A stretch of 63,473 nucleotides of DNA from Fimenecus sp964527585 (GTDB taxonomy: Bacteria; Bacillota; Clostridia; Oscillospirales; Acutalibacteraceae): the NCBI GenBank assembly GCA_964527585.1, contig CAZGPE010000009.1, positions 1 through 63,473 of the forward strand, read 5' to 3'. Positions within the stretch are counted from its first letter, which is position 1. Each line of letters starts with the position of its first letter. The position numbers were made by a program, and so were the translations under genes. A model generated the notes under the pieces. It was not told the origin of the DNA. It was given only the letters and a program-made list of their open reading frames with translations, and did no database searches. Below are positions 7,646 to 15,638 of the stretch, piece by piece.

Positions 7646-9519
7646 ATGTCAGCACTCACAACTAACAAGAGTATCCTTGATTGGATTGACGAGAAAGTTC
7701 AACTCGTTAAGCCGTCTGAAATCGTATGGATTGACGGTAGTGAAGAGCAGCTTGAGGCTTTGCGTAAGGAAGCCTGTGAAAGCGGCGAAATGATAAAACT
7801 TAATGAAGATCTTCTTCCCGGTTGCTATTATCACAGAACAAAACCGAACGATGTAGCAAGAGTTGAAGACAGAACTCTTATCTGCTCAAAGAAAGAAGAA
7901 GATGCAGGCCCGACAAATCATTGGATGGATCCCGAAAAAGCGTATGAAATGCTTTACGATATTGCCCGTGATTCATACAAAGGCAGAACAATGTATGTTA
8001 TCCCTTACTCGATGGGCCCCGTAGGTTCGCCGTTCTCAAAGGCAGGTATCGAACTTACAGATTCTATTTATGTTGTTCTTAATATGGCTATTATGACCCG
8101 TGTCGGCAAGAATGTTCTTGATGTTCTCGGCGATTCAAACGACTGGGTAAGAGGACTTCACTGTAAATGTGATGTCGATCCCGAAAAGAGATGGATTTGC
8201 CAGTTCCCCGAAGACAACACAATTATTTCGGTAAACTCGGCATACGGCGGAAACGTTCTTCTCGGTAAAAAGTGCAAAGCACTTTTTACCGAGAAGAACA
8301 TTTCCGCCGTATTTCGGTAAACTCGGCATACGGCGGAAACGTTCTTCTCGGTAAAAAGTGCTTTGCACTTCGTATTGCTTCTTATCAAGGTAAAAACGAA
8401 GGCTGGCAGGCTGAACACATGCTTATTCTCGGTATCGAAAATCCGCAGGGCGAAGTTAAGTATATCTGTGCTGCTTTCCCGTCGGCTTGCGGTAAAACAA
8501 ACCTTGCAATGCTTATTCCGCCTGAAGAATACAGAAATAAAGGCTATAAAGTTTGGTGCGTAGGCGATGATATTTCGTGGATCCGTAAAGGTCCCGACGG
8601 CAGACTTTATGCAATCAACCCCGAAAACGGTTTCTTCGGTGTTGCTCCCGGAACCAATGACAAGTCCAACCCCAATGCTCTTGCGGCTACTAAGAAAGGT
8701 ACAATCTTCACCAATGTTGCAAGAAATCTTGACGATAACACTGTTTGGTGGGAAAGCCTTGACAAGAATCCGCCCGTAAACGCTGAAGAGTGGACAGGAA
8801 ACAAGGTTAACGGACCTGAATATATTGCAGAAGGCAACAAACTTGCTCATCCGAACTCAAGATTTACAGCTCCGACAGAGAACTGTCCTTGCCTTTCTTC
8901 CGAATTTGAAAATCCGCAGGGCGTTCCGATTTCGGCATTTGTATTCGGCGGAAGAAGAGCAAAACTCGCTCCCCTTGTTTACCAGTCAAGAGATTGGAAC
9001 CACGGTGTGTTTGTAGGTGCTACAATGGCTTCCGAAACAACTGCCGCAGCTGCAGGTGCAGTCGGTGTTGTTCGCCGTGATCCTATGGCTATGCTTCCTT
9101 TCTGCGGTTATCATATGGCTGATTATTGGCAGCATTGGATTGACATCGGTAAGACTCTCGATCCCGATAAAGCTCCCAAAATCTTCAATGTTAACTGGTT
9201 CAGAAAAGACGACGAAGGCAACTTTATGTGGCCCGGTTTCGGTGATAACCTTCGTGTTCTCGAATGGATTCTTAAGCGTTGCGACAATGAAGTTGATGCT
9301 AAAGAAACAGCTATCGGTTATCTTCCTTACGCTAAGGATATTAACCTTAACGGAATTGAAGATGTAACAGAAGAGTCTCTTGAAAAAATCCTTGATGTAG
9401 ATAAGGCTCTTTGGAAAGAAGAAGCTGACGGAATTGAAGAATTCTTCAAGAAATTCGGCGATAAACTTCCCGCTGAACTTAAGGCTGATCTTGAAACTCT
9501 TAAGTCTAACCTTGAATAA
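7646..9519 (+). pseudogene. pckG: GTP-type phosphoenolpyruvate carboxykinase, frameshifted by an 86-bp insertion
   Basis: Two open segments together spell one PEP carboxykinase (GTP): 7646-8320 encodes the N-terminal third, and the frame resumes from the second repeat copy at about 8311 to 9519. An 86-bp insertion (duplication plus inverted copy, 8225-8361) shifts the frame. Without it the gene would encode about 595 aa, the usual PckG length. The downstream part has the GTP-class P-loop FPSACGKTN and the metal/kinase-2 motif VGDDISW; the ATP-class enzyme has GLSGTGKTT instead. The enzyme interconverts oxaloacetate plus GTP and PEP plus CO2 plus GDP. The rest of the gene shows no decay, so the lesion is either very recent or an assembly artefact. 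It has its own promoter and terminator and a long run of well-kept codons. Confidence 0.9.
8225..8361 (+). repeat. Direct repeat with nested inverted copy inside pckG
   Basis: A 51-bp segment occurs twice in direct orientation (8225-8275 and 8311-8361, offset 86 bp). Between the copies lies an inverted copy of part of it: 8279-8312 is the reverse complement of 8242-8275 with one mismatch, giving a 34-bp hairpin with a 3-nt AAA loop. At the downstream junction the native sequence is itself a small palindrome (AAGTGC TTT GCACTT). In the first copy the loop is AAA instead of TTT, as expected if a polymerase switched strands at that palindrome and back. Confidence 0.95.
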
Positions 9520-9536
9520 TATTTATTCATAAATTA

Positions 9537-9566
9537 ACAGCCGTTCGCTTAAGGACGGCTGTTTTT
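9537..9566 (+). terminator. Terminator of pckG
   Basis: ACAGCCGT (9537-9544) pairs with ACGGCTGT (9555-9562) and runs into five Ts. The promoter of the next gene begins at its 3' edge. Confidence 0.85.
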
Positions 9567-9567
9567 G

Positions 9568-9595
9568 TTGCAAAAAAATATTTTTATGCTACAAT
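9568..9595 (+). promoter_or_regulatory. Promoter of the metallophosphoesterase gene
   Basis: TTGCAA (9568-9573) and TACAAT (9590-9595) with a 16-bp spacer. Transcription would start near 9602, so an ATG at 9586 cannot be used, and the start lies at GTG 9610 or TTG 9613 on a very short leader. Confidence 0.55.
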
Positions 9596-9609
9596 GTAAA
9601 GAAAAAGGG

Positions 9610-10755
9610 GTGTTGAAAACGGAACTTAAATTCAGACCTGACGGCAAATTCCGTATAATGCAGATAGCCGATATTCAGGATACTCAGATAATGTCAAAAG
9701 ATACGGTCGAATTTATTTCGGAGGCTCTCGACAAAGATAAACCCGATCTCGTTGTTTTTACGGGCGACCAAATAAAAGGGTACGGAGTAACCCTTGCTTT
9801 AGCAAATAGGGAAAAGAAGTTCAAGAAAGCGTTTGATAAATTCCTTGAACCGATTGTCAGCCGAAATATTCCTTTTACATTTTGTTTCGGAAATCACGAT
9901 GCACAGGCGTTCGGAATTTCAAAAGAAAAACAGTTTGAATTGTATAAGAGTTATCGGAATTGCTTGGCAAAAGCAGGGGATGATACAATTCCGGGATTTG
10001 CCAACCACAATCTTTTGATTAAAGACAGTAAAGGCGAGAAGGATATATTCAATATATACTTTATAGATTCGCTTTCAAGTACCGCTGACGGCAGATGCGC
10101 CGCTGTATCAAAAGAACAGATTGAATGGTATAGAAAAACAAGGGATAATCTGAAAGAAAAAAACGGAGATTATATCAAATCACTGCTTTTTCAACATATA
10201 CCTATGTGCGAAATGTGGGAACTTTTCAAAGAAGTGCCTAAAAAAACAAAACCTCATGCAACGGGATACAGAGCGCATTACGGTAAATACTATTGGATAG
10301 ATGAAAAACATCTAATCAAAGGAAAATGTGATTTTTCTTATGAAACTCCCGCAACTCCGAGCGAAAATACCGGAGAATTCGACGCTGTAAGAGAGAAAGG
10401 CGATGTTATTGCGGCTTTCTTCGGACATGACCACAACAACAGTTTTATCGGAGAATATAAAGGCTTTATTATGGGATATACTCAGGGCTGCGGCTTCAAT
10501 GTTTACGGTCCTAAGATGCAAAGGGGAGTAAGAATAATAGATTTAGATGAAAATAATCTAAACGGTTTTTCTTCGTATACCACAATGTATTCCGATGTAA
10601 AGTCTTTTCGTGATATTCATAATAAAATCAAGTATTTATTTTATTCTTATGCACCGCCGAGTGTTGAATCCGTAATTCCGACGCTGAAAAAAATCGGAAT
10701 CGGAGTTGCCTGTGTACTCATCGTTGCTGCGATAATTTATTTTTTGAAAAAATAA
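9610..10755 (+). CDS. Calcineurin-like metallophosphoesterase with C-terminal membrane anchor
   Basis: The product is about 381 aa. Metallophosphoesterase motifs occur in order: QIADIQDTQ (metal ligand D; the usual DxH is DIQ here), VVFTGDQIKGYG (GD), CFGNHDAQ (GNHD), FQHIP and FGHDHNN (GHDH). This is the Dcr2/purple-acid-phosphatase-like branch. The last about 22 residues (IGIGVACVLIVAAIIYFLKK) form a membrane helix. There is no N-terminal signal, so the enzyme is probably tail-anchored with its catalytic domain in the cytoplasm. Substrate is unknown. The start is uncertain: AAGGGG abuts GTG 9610 and TTG 9613, both poorly spaced. Confidence 0.8.
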   Translation: MLKTELKFRPDGKFRIMQIADIQDTQIMSKDTVEFISEALDKDKPDLVVFTGDQIKGYGVTLALANREKKFKKAFDKFLEPIVSRNIPFTFCFGNHDAQAFGISKEKQFELYKSYRNCLAKAGDDTIPGFANHNLLIKDSKGEKDIFNIYFIDSLSSTADGRCAAVSKEQIEWYRKTRDNLKEKNGDYIKSLLFQHIPMCEMWELFKEVPKKTKPHATGYRAHYGKYYWIDEKHLIKGKCDFSYETPATPSENTGEFDAVREKGDVIAAFFGHDHNNSFIGEYKGFIMGYTQGCGFNVYGPKMQRGVRIIDLDENNLNGFSSYTTMYSDVKSFRDIHNKIKYLFYSYAPPSVESVIPTLKKIGIGVACVLIVAAIIYFLKK

Positions 10756-10756
10756 G

Positions 10757-10790
10757 AAAAGCGGAACTGAATAAAGTTCCGCTTTTTATT
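10757..10790. terminator. Bidirectional terminator between convergent genes
   Basis: AAAAGCGGAACT and AGTTCCGCTTTT form a 12-bp stem with A/T runs on both flanks. It serves the phosphoesterase gene (plus strand) and the oxidoreductase gene (minus strand), which converge here. Confidence 0.85.
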
Positions 10791-10792
10791 TG

Positions 10793-12094
10793 TTAAAGAT
10801 TTACTTTTTGAGGCGTACCGTTTTCTTCCCGTGATTTATCTGCGAGATATACACACAGATGACCTGCTACCGAATCGAAAATCGAAGTACAGGCGAGAGA
10901 AGGTTCTCCGCCACGGATGTATTCGACAAAGTCAGCGGCAAGTTTTTCGTCGCCTCCGCCGTGTCCGCCGTATGCACCTACCATATCTCCGCCGACACGC
11001 AAGTCAACTTCTTCTACGGTTTTTTCGTCGGTTTTTGTCGGATGAATTTTCGATACATAGAACTTTGATTCTTCGAAATCTCCGTAAATTTCACCGAGTG
11101 TTCCGATTATGTGAATTCTTCTTAACGGCTTTGAAGAACCGCCGACCATATTATGAGTGCCTGTTGCACCGCTTTCGAAATTCACAAGTACGGATTGATG
11201 ATCTACGACATTGTTATCGCATTTATAAATACATTTTCCGTAATCGGAATCACCTTTGAGAAGGTTGATTCTGTCTTCGTCGGTGGGATTTTCGATTCCT
11301 TCGAGTTTATCCCAAATATAGAAAGCCCAACGCTCAGGCTGATCAAGATAAAGTCGTTTTGCCGAGTATCTGCAAGTGTCAACCAAAGGACAGTCTACAA
11401 GGCATTTGGTTCCTGCATTTTCGGGAGCGTTTTCCGGTTTGAATTGAAATTTTGAACCGAAACTCGAAATTTTTGTCGGTTTTGTTTCGGACATCATCCA
11501 CATCATTATGTCAATATCATGACAGCATTTTGCCAAAAGCATTGAAGTATGGCATTTGTCTGAGTTTGCCCATTTTCCTCTTACATAAGAGGTAGAGAGG
11601 TGATGGTAACTTATATGTTCGCTTGTCTGTATGTTGATTATATCACCGATTTCACCCGAATGAATTCTTTCTTTTATTGACAGATAAAAGGGTGTATACC
11701 TAAGAACATGGCAAATCATAACTTTGTTTTTGTTCTTTTTTACACATTCGACAAGTGTACGCATTTCTTCTTCGTTTGTGGCGAACGGTTTTTCCAAAAG
11801 CATATCATAGCCTTTTTCAAGCAACGGTAACGAGGTTTCGATATGCTGTTCATCCATTGTGCCGTTGATTATCGCATCTGCGAATTTCGGCACTTGTGCG
11901 AGTTGCTGCGCACTGTCGAAGCAGTTTTCTTGAGGAAATCCGAACATTTCCATCGCTTTTTTCTGCCTGATTTTGTCGGGATCCGCAACGCCGACTATTT
12001 TGAGCTTGTCGGGATCGGTAAGAGCGAGTTTCGAGTAAACGAAAGCTCTGTGTCCGGCTCCGACTATGATTGCGGTAACGGGTTTGGTATTCAT
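10793..12094 (-). CDS. Gfo/Idh/MocA-family NAD(P)-dependent oxidoreductase
   Basis: The product is about 433 aa with an N-terminal Rossmann fold (AIIVGAGHRAF, about residues 8-18), the family lysine motif LLEKPFATN near 105, and a C-terminal substrate-binding domain. Members oxidise or epimerise sugars, inositols or related polyols; the substrate here is not clear. A Cys cluster (CLVDCPLVDTC) sits mid-protein, a feature of one subgroup of the family. The start is taken at ATG 12094, because AGGA is about 9 bp upstream of it and would abut the ATG at 12103. A TATAAT-like box lies at 12129-12124. The gene is transcribed alone, ending at a bidirectional terminator. Confidence 0.85.
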   Translation of the reverse strand: MNTKPVTAIIVGAGHRAFVYSKLALTDPDKLKIVGVADPDKIRQKKAMEMFGFPQENCFDSAQQLAQVPKFADAIINGTMDEQHIETSLPLLEKGYDMLLEKPFATNEEEMRTLVECVKKNKNKVMICHVLRYTPFYLSIKERIHSGEIGDIINIQTSEHISYHHLSTSYVRGKWANSDKCHTSMLLAKCCHDIDIMMWMMSETKPTKISSFGSKFQFKPENAPENAGTKCLVDCPLVDTCRYSAKRLYLDQPERWAFYIWDKLEGIENPTDEDRINLLKGDSDYGKCIYKCDNNVVDHQSVLVNFESGATGTHNMVGGSSKPLRRIHIIGTLGEIYGDFEESKFYVSKIHPTKTDEKTVEEVDLRVGGDMVGAYGGHGGGDEKLAADFVEYIRGGEPSLACTSIFDSVAGHLCVYLADKSREENGTPQKVNL

Positions 12095-12166
12095 TAAAAT
12101 CATTCCTAAAAATTAGTAAGGTGATTATAATACAAAATCCTGTAAAAATAAAGAGTAAAATATAAA

Positions 12167-12200
12167 AAGTGCGAAAAGTCTTCTCGGCTTTTCGCACTTT
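12167..12200 (-). terminator. Terminator of the SCP2-domain gene
   Basis: AAGTGCGAAAAG and CTTTTCGCACTT form a 12-bp stem. On the minus strand it is followed by a T-rich stretch immediately after the SCP2 gene stop. Confidence 0.8.
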
Positions 12201-12203
12201 GAT

Positions 12204-12527
12204 TTATTTTGCCTGTTCAATTATTTTTAATACCGTGTCGGTGTTTCCGGAAATCTCGGCCTTTCCCGAAGAACAAGCGGACATTAAATCAAGTTTTCCG
12301 TTTAAGATTTTAAGAAGATTGGTCGGAGCGACTGTAAGAACGGCTTGATTGTCGTGGTAGTCGTAAGGCTCGACATTGACTTTGCTGTCTTTTATTTCTA
12401 TGTAAAAAACTCCCTGTGTGTTTTTGCCGATAAGATTTATCTGTATTGCCTGAATACAGTTGAATTCGGATGTGTCGGCATCTTTGTATTTTTGACGCAC
12501 TTTTGTAATGATTTGTTCGTATGTCAT
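12204..12527 (-). CDS. SCP2 sterol-transfer-like domain protein
   Basis: A 107-aa protein consisting of a single SCP2-like domain: an N-terminal helix (TYEQIITKVRQKY), beta strands through GVFYIEIKDSKVNVEPY, and the closing helix with SSGKAEISGNTDTVLKII. SCP2 domains bind hydrophobic ligands such as lipids; no enzymatic activity is implied. ATG 12527 is preferred to ATG 12533 because AGGAG is then 8 bp upstream. It is transcribed alone from a promoter with an overlapping palindrome. Stand-alone bacterial SCP2 proteins are of unknown function. Confidence 0.75.
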   Translation of the reverse strand: MTYEQIITKVRQKYKDADTSEFNCIQAIQINLIGKNTQGVFYIEIKDSKVNVEPYDYHDNQAVLTVAPTNLLKILNGKLDLMSACSSGKAEISGNTDTVLKIIEQAK

Positions 12528-12549
12528 ATACATCTCTCCTTTGAAATTT

Positions 12550-12584
12550 GTGTTAATTTTAACACTTGATTATTGATGTTTCAA
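12550..12584 (-). promoter_or_regulatory. Promoter of the SCP2 gene with overlapping palindromic operator candidate
   Basis: On the minus strand TTGAAA (12584-12579) and TAAAAT (12561-12556) are separated by 17 bp. The perfect dyad GTGTTAA-TT-TTAACAC (12550-12565) covers the -10 box, the usual place for a repressor site. It resembles a Rex site but has 2 rather than 4 central bases, so the regulator is unassigned. Confidence 0.5.
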
Positions 12585-12698
12585 GAAATTTCGCTTGACA
12601 AAAAGTGCGGAGTTTTTCGTCTTTTCCGACACGGATTTTCGTGAATTTTCAATAATCGGCTTTTTACGAAAAAACATTTTTAATATTAACGAAAACTG

Positions 12699-12727
12699 AT
12701 GACAAAATTACATATTTATAGTATAAT
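12699..12727 (+). promoter_or_regulatory. Promoter before the long miaB-mutSL-divIVA gene run
   Basis: ATGACA (12699-12704) and TATAAT (12722-12727) with a 17-bp spacer, about 37 bp before the alpha/beta hydrolase ATG. No convincing terminator is visible after it until 28665, so it may feed much of the run. Confidence 0.65.
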
Positions 12728-12763
12728 ATCTTATGTCTGTAAATTTATCTCGGAGGTGTTATT

Positions 12764-13696
12764 ATGGCTGTTATAAAAACAGAAGCATATTTTAATTCTT
12801 CAGATTCGATTCATAAAATAAGGACACTTATTTGGAGGGACGACGAACTGACTTCGATCGGTATCGTTCAAATCGCTCACGGTATGGCGGAACACATCGG
12901 AAGATACGATGATTTTGCGAGATTTTTGGCTTCGAACGGTTTTATCGTTTGCGGAAACGACCATCTCGGACACGGAAAGTCGGTAAATGATGCTTCCGAA
13001 CTCGGTTTTATTGCCGAAAAAGACGGAGACAAGCGTCTTGTTGACGATATGCATATTCTTACGAAAATAATGAAGAAAAAATATCCCGATTTACCTTACT
13101 TCCTTTTCGGGCACAGTATGGGGTCGTTTTGCGCAAGAGTTTATACTGCGCATTTTGCCGATGAATTAAGTGCGGTAATTTATTGCGGAACCGGAGAGTT
13201 GCCTTCTGCGGTGAGCGTTGCTCAGCCGCTTGTTAATTCTTTGTGCGAAAAATTCGGACCTTCAAAGCGTGTGGAAGCTCTCGGAGATATATTCAATACC
13301 GTTACCAACCTTTCGTTTGCCGATAAATCTTCGCAACTCGAATGGCTCAGCAAGAATCCCGAAAACAGAGAAAAATACGCAAATGACGAACTTTGCGGTT
13401 TTACTTTTACAATCGGCGCATACAGAGATTTGTTTGCGCTTGCGAATGAAGCGTCAAGCAAAGAGTGGGCGTCTCTCATCCCCTCGGAATTGCCGATTTT
13501 GATTATTTCCGGTGCTCTTGATCCGATAGGGCTTAACGGAAAAGGTGTAATTTCCGTTTCGGATAATCTTGTTCTTGCCGGTAAAGATCCGACGGTTATT
13601 CTTTATCCGGGCGACCGACACGAAATTCTTAATGAAGAAGATAAACAGCGGGTTTACGACGATGTGCTTTCGTTTTTGAATTCGACATATATTTAA
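12764..13696 (+). CDS. Alpha/beta hydrolase, monoacylglycerol-lipase-like
   Basis: A 310-aa protein of the serine aminopeptidase S33/lysophospholipase group. HGMAEHIGRYDDFA marks the oxyanion-hole region, FGHSMGS carries the nucleophilic serine (about residue 120), SGALDPIG the acid and GDRHEIL the catalytic histidine. There is no signal peptide, so it should act on lipid esters in the cytoplasm or at the inner membrane face. The ATG has CGGAGGTG upstream. The miaB start follows 17 bp after its stop, suggesting co-transcription. Confidence 0.85.
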   Translation: MAVIKTEAYFNSSDSIHKIRTLIWRDDELTSIGIVQIAHGMAEHIGRYDDFARFLASNGFIVCGNDHLGHGKSVNDASELGFIAEKDGDKRLVDDMHILTKIMKKKYPDLPYFLFGHSMGSFCARVYTAHFADELSAVIYCGTGELPSAVSVAQPLVNSLCEKFGPSKRVEALGDIFNTVTNLSFADKSSQLEWLSKNPENREKYANDELCGFTFTIGAYRDLFALANEASSKEWASLIPSELPILIISGALDPIGLNGKGVISVSDNLVLAGKDPTVILYPGDRHEILNEEDKQRVYDDVLSFLNSTYI

Positions 13697-13713
13697 TAAC
13701 AGGAGAAAAAACT

Positions 13714-15132
13714 TTGTCAAAAAATCAGAATATAACGCCTGAGCAGCAGGCTGTTCAAAAAGAATATACCCAAAAAGTAAGATCGGTTCTTTCCGCTAAG
13801 TTTTACGACAGAATACCTAAGGCATATATCCATACATACGGTTGTCAGGGGAATGTGTCGGACAGCGAAAGAATTATGGGAATGCTCAGCGAAATGGGTT
13901 ATGCATTTACCGATGAGTTGGAACAGGCCGACCTTGTTTTATACAATACCTGTGCGGTGCGTGAACACGCCGAAGACAGAGTGTTCGGAAATGTCGGAAT
14001 ACTCAAAAAATACAAGGAAGAAAACAAAGACCTTATTATCGCTCTTTGCGGATGTATGATGCAGCAGCAACATATACGGGACAAAATTTACAAAAGTTAC
14101 CCCTATGTTGATTTGGTTTTCGGAACCCATGCCGTGCATATTCTTCCCGAACTTTTGTATAATACTTTAAGCGGCTCCAAAAGAGTTGTTTGCGCTCCCG
14201 ATAAAAAGGGTGATATTGCCGAAAATATGCCTGTATACAGAGACCGTGGAATAAAAGCATGGCTTCCGATTATGTACGGATGCGATAATTTCTGCACTTA
14301 CTGTATAGTGCCTTATGTAAGAGGCAGAGAGAGAAGCAGGGAACCGAAATTTATTATCGAAGAAGCGAAAAGTATAATATCTCAGGGATATAAAGATATT
14401 ACTCTTCTCGGTCAAAATGTAAACTCTTACGGAAAAAATAATGAAAGCGATATGAATTTCGCAGGCCTTTTGAGAGAGATAAACGCTCTTGACGGTGATT
14501 TTACATTAAGATTTATGACTTCGCATCCCAAAGACTGTACAAAAGAACTCATTGATGCGATGGCTGAATGTGATAAAGTCGCAAAGCATTTGCATTTGCC
14601 GTTTCAATCGGGAAATGACAGAGTGCTTAAAGCGATGAACAGGCATTATGACCGCAAAAAATATCTTGAACTGATAAATTACGCTAAAGAAAAAATGCCC
14701 GATATTTCTCTTACAAGCGATGTAATCGTCGGTTTCCCCGGTGAGACATACGAGGAATTTCTCGACACTGTATCACTTGTTAAAGAGGTTGAATTTACAT
14801 CGCTGTTTACCTTTATTTATTCAAAGCGAAACGGAACGAAAGCCGCAGAAATGCCCGATCCGATTTCAAGAGAGGAAAAAGGTAAATGGTTTAAGGAACT
14901 TTGCGATGTTCAGGAAGAAATCGCCGCAAAGAGAACCGCTGCGATGAAAGACAAAGTTTACCGTGTTCTTGTCGAAGGCGAATCTAAAAACAAGGAAAAC
15001 TTCCTTTCGGGAAGAACGGACGGAAATATAATTATCGAATTTCCGGCGGATAAATCCTATATCGGTAAGTTTGTTAATGTTAAAGTTACACAATCTCTTA
15101 ATTGGATTTTAAGAGGCGAACTCAGTGAATAA
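13714..15132 (+). CDS. miaB: tRNA-2-methylthio-N6-dimethylallyladenosine synthase
   Basis: The 472-aa product is a methylthiotransferase with the three expected parts. The N-terminal cluster domain has cysteines in YGCQGN, NTCAVREHAEDRVFG and CGCMM. The radical-SAM domain has GCDNFCTYCIVPYVRGRE (CxxxCxxC), and there is a C-terminal TRAM domain. It adds the methylthio group to i6A37 of tRNAs, acting after MiaA, whose gene lies in the same run at 20150. The start is TTG 13714, with AGGAG 8 bp upstream; no ATG fits. Confidence 0.95.
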   Translation: MSKNQNITPEQQAVQKEYTQKVRSVLSAKFYDRIPKAYIHTYGCQGNVSDSERIMGMLSEMGYAFTDELEQADLVLYNTCAVREHAEDRVFGNVGILKKYKEENKDLIIALCGCMMQQQHIRDKIYKSYPYVDLVFGTHAVHILPELLYNTLSGSKRVVCAPDKKGDIAENMPVYRDRGIKAWLPIMYGCDNFCTYCIVPYVRGRERSREPKFIIEEAKSIISQGYKDITLLGQNVNSYGKNNESDMNFAGLLREINALDGDFTLRFMTSHPKDCTKELIDAMAECDKVAKHLHLPFQSGNDRVLKAMNRHYDRKKYLELINYAKEKMPDISLTSDVIVGFPGETYEEFLDTVSLVKEVEFTSLFTFIYSKRNGTKAAEMPDPISREEKGKWFKELCDVQEEIAAKRTAAMKDKVYRVLVEGESKNKENFLSGRTDGNIIIEFPADKSYIGKFVNVKVTQSLNWILRGELSE

Positions 15133-15186
15133 ATTATCCCTATTGGGTTAGTTGATATTAAAAATTTTTATTTTAAGGAGAAAACT

Positions 15187-15606
15187 ATGGAACTCGAAAA
15201 ACTTGCACGCCAACTCGGCGCAGCTATTCAGCAGGACAAGGTTTATCTTGATTTTCAGGCTGCAATGAAGAAAAACGAAGAGGATACCGCTCTTAACGAA
15301 CTTATGGGTAAGATAAGACTTCTTCAAATGTCATATCAGCATGAAGCTTCTCAGGAAACACCCGACAATGCTAAACTTGAACAGTACAATACTGAATTTC
15401 AGGGACTTTATGCTCAGGTTATGGGTAACGAAAATATGAAAGCATACGAAGAGGCAAGACAGGCTGTTGACGATATGATGAACTATCTCACCGGAATTCT
15501 CGCTCTTTGCGTAAACGGAGAAGATCCCGAAACTTGTGATCCCCGTGCTCATGCACACGATCACGACTGCGGCGGAGAATGTTCTTCCTGCGGCGGTTGC
15601 CACTGA
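15187..15606 (+). CDS. YlbF/RicF-family regulator with Cys/His-rich tail
   Basis: The first about 110 residues of this 139-aa protein are the helical YlbF/YmcA (DUF964) domain. In Bacillus these proteins form the Y-complex that governs RNase Y-dependent RNA processing and carries Fe-S clusters. The C-terminal tail from about residue 112 is metal-ligand rich, with His and Cys in HAHDHDC, GGECSSCGGCH. The ATG has TTAAGGAG upstream. It lies between miaB and mutS on the same strand, close enough for one transcript. The Bacillus symbol is not assigned because the paralogue (RicA/RicF type) cannot be decided. Confidence 0.8.
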   Translation: MELEKLARQLGAAIQQDKVYLDFQAAMKKNEEDTALNELMGKIRLLQMSYQHEASQETPDNAKLEQYNTEFQGLYAQVMGNENMKAYEEARQAVDDMMNYLTGILALCVNGEDPETCDPRAHAHDHDCGGECSSCGGCH

Positions 15607-15638
15607 TTGACTGAATAATTTTTACGGAGCGGAGAAAA

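Noticed and set aside
8158..8850. Long minus-strand open frames across pckG
   Set aside because: They run antisense to conserved PEP carboxykinase codons and show no ribosome site or family motif.
8272..9519. Second pckG segment as an independent gene starting at the ATG in the inverted copy
   Set aside because: The start lies inside the inserted palindrome, has no ribosome site, and the protein lacks the N-terminal third of PckG. It is the remainder of one broken gene.
12550..12565. Rex-type operator
   Set aside because: The arms resemble half-sites but the centre has 2 bases, not 4, so a Rex call is not supported.
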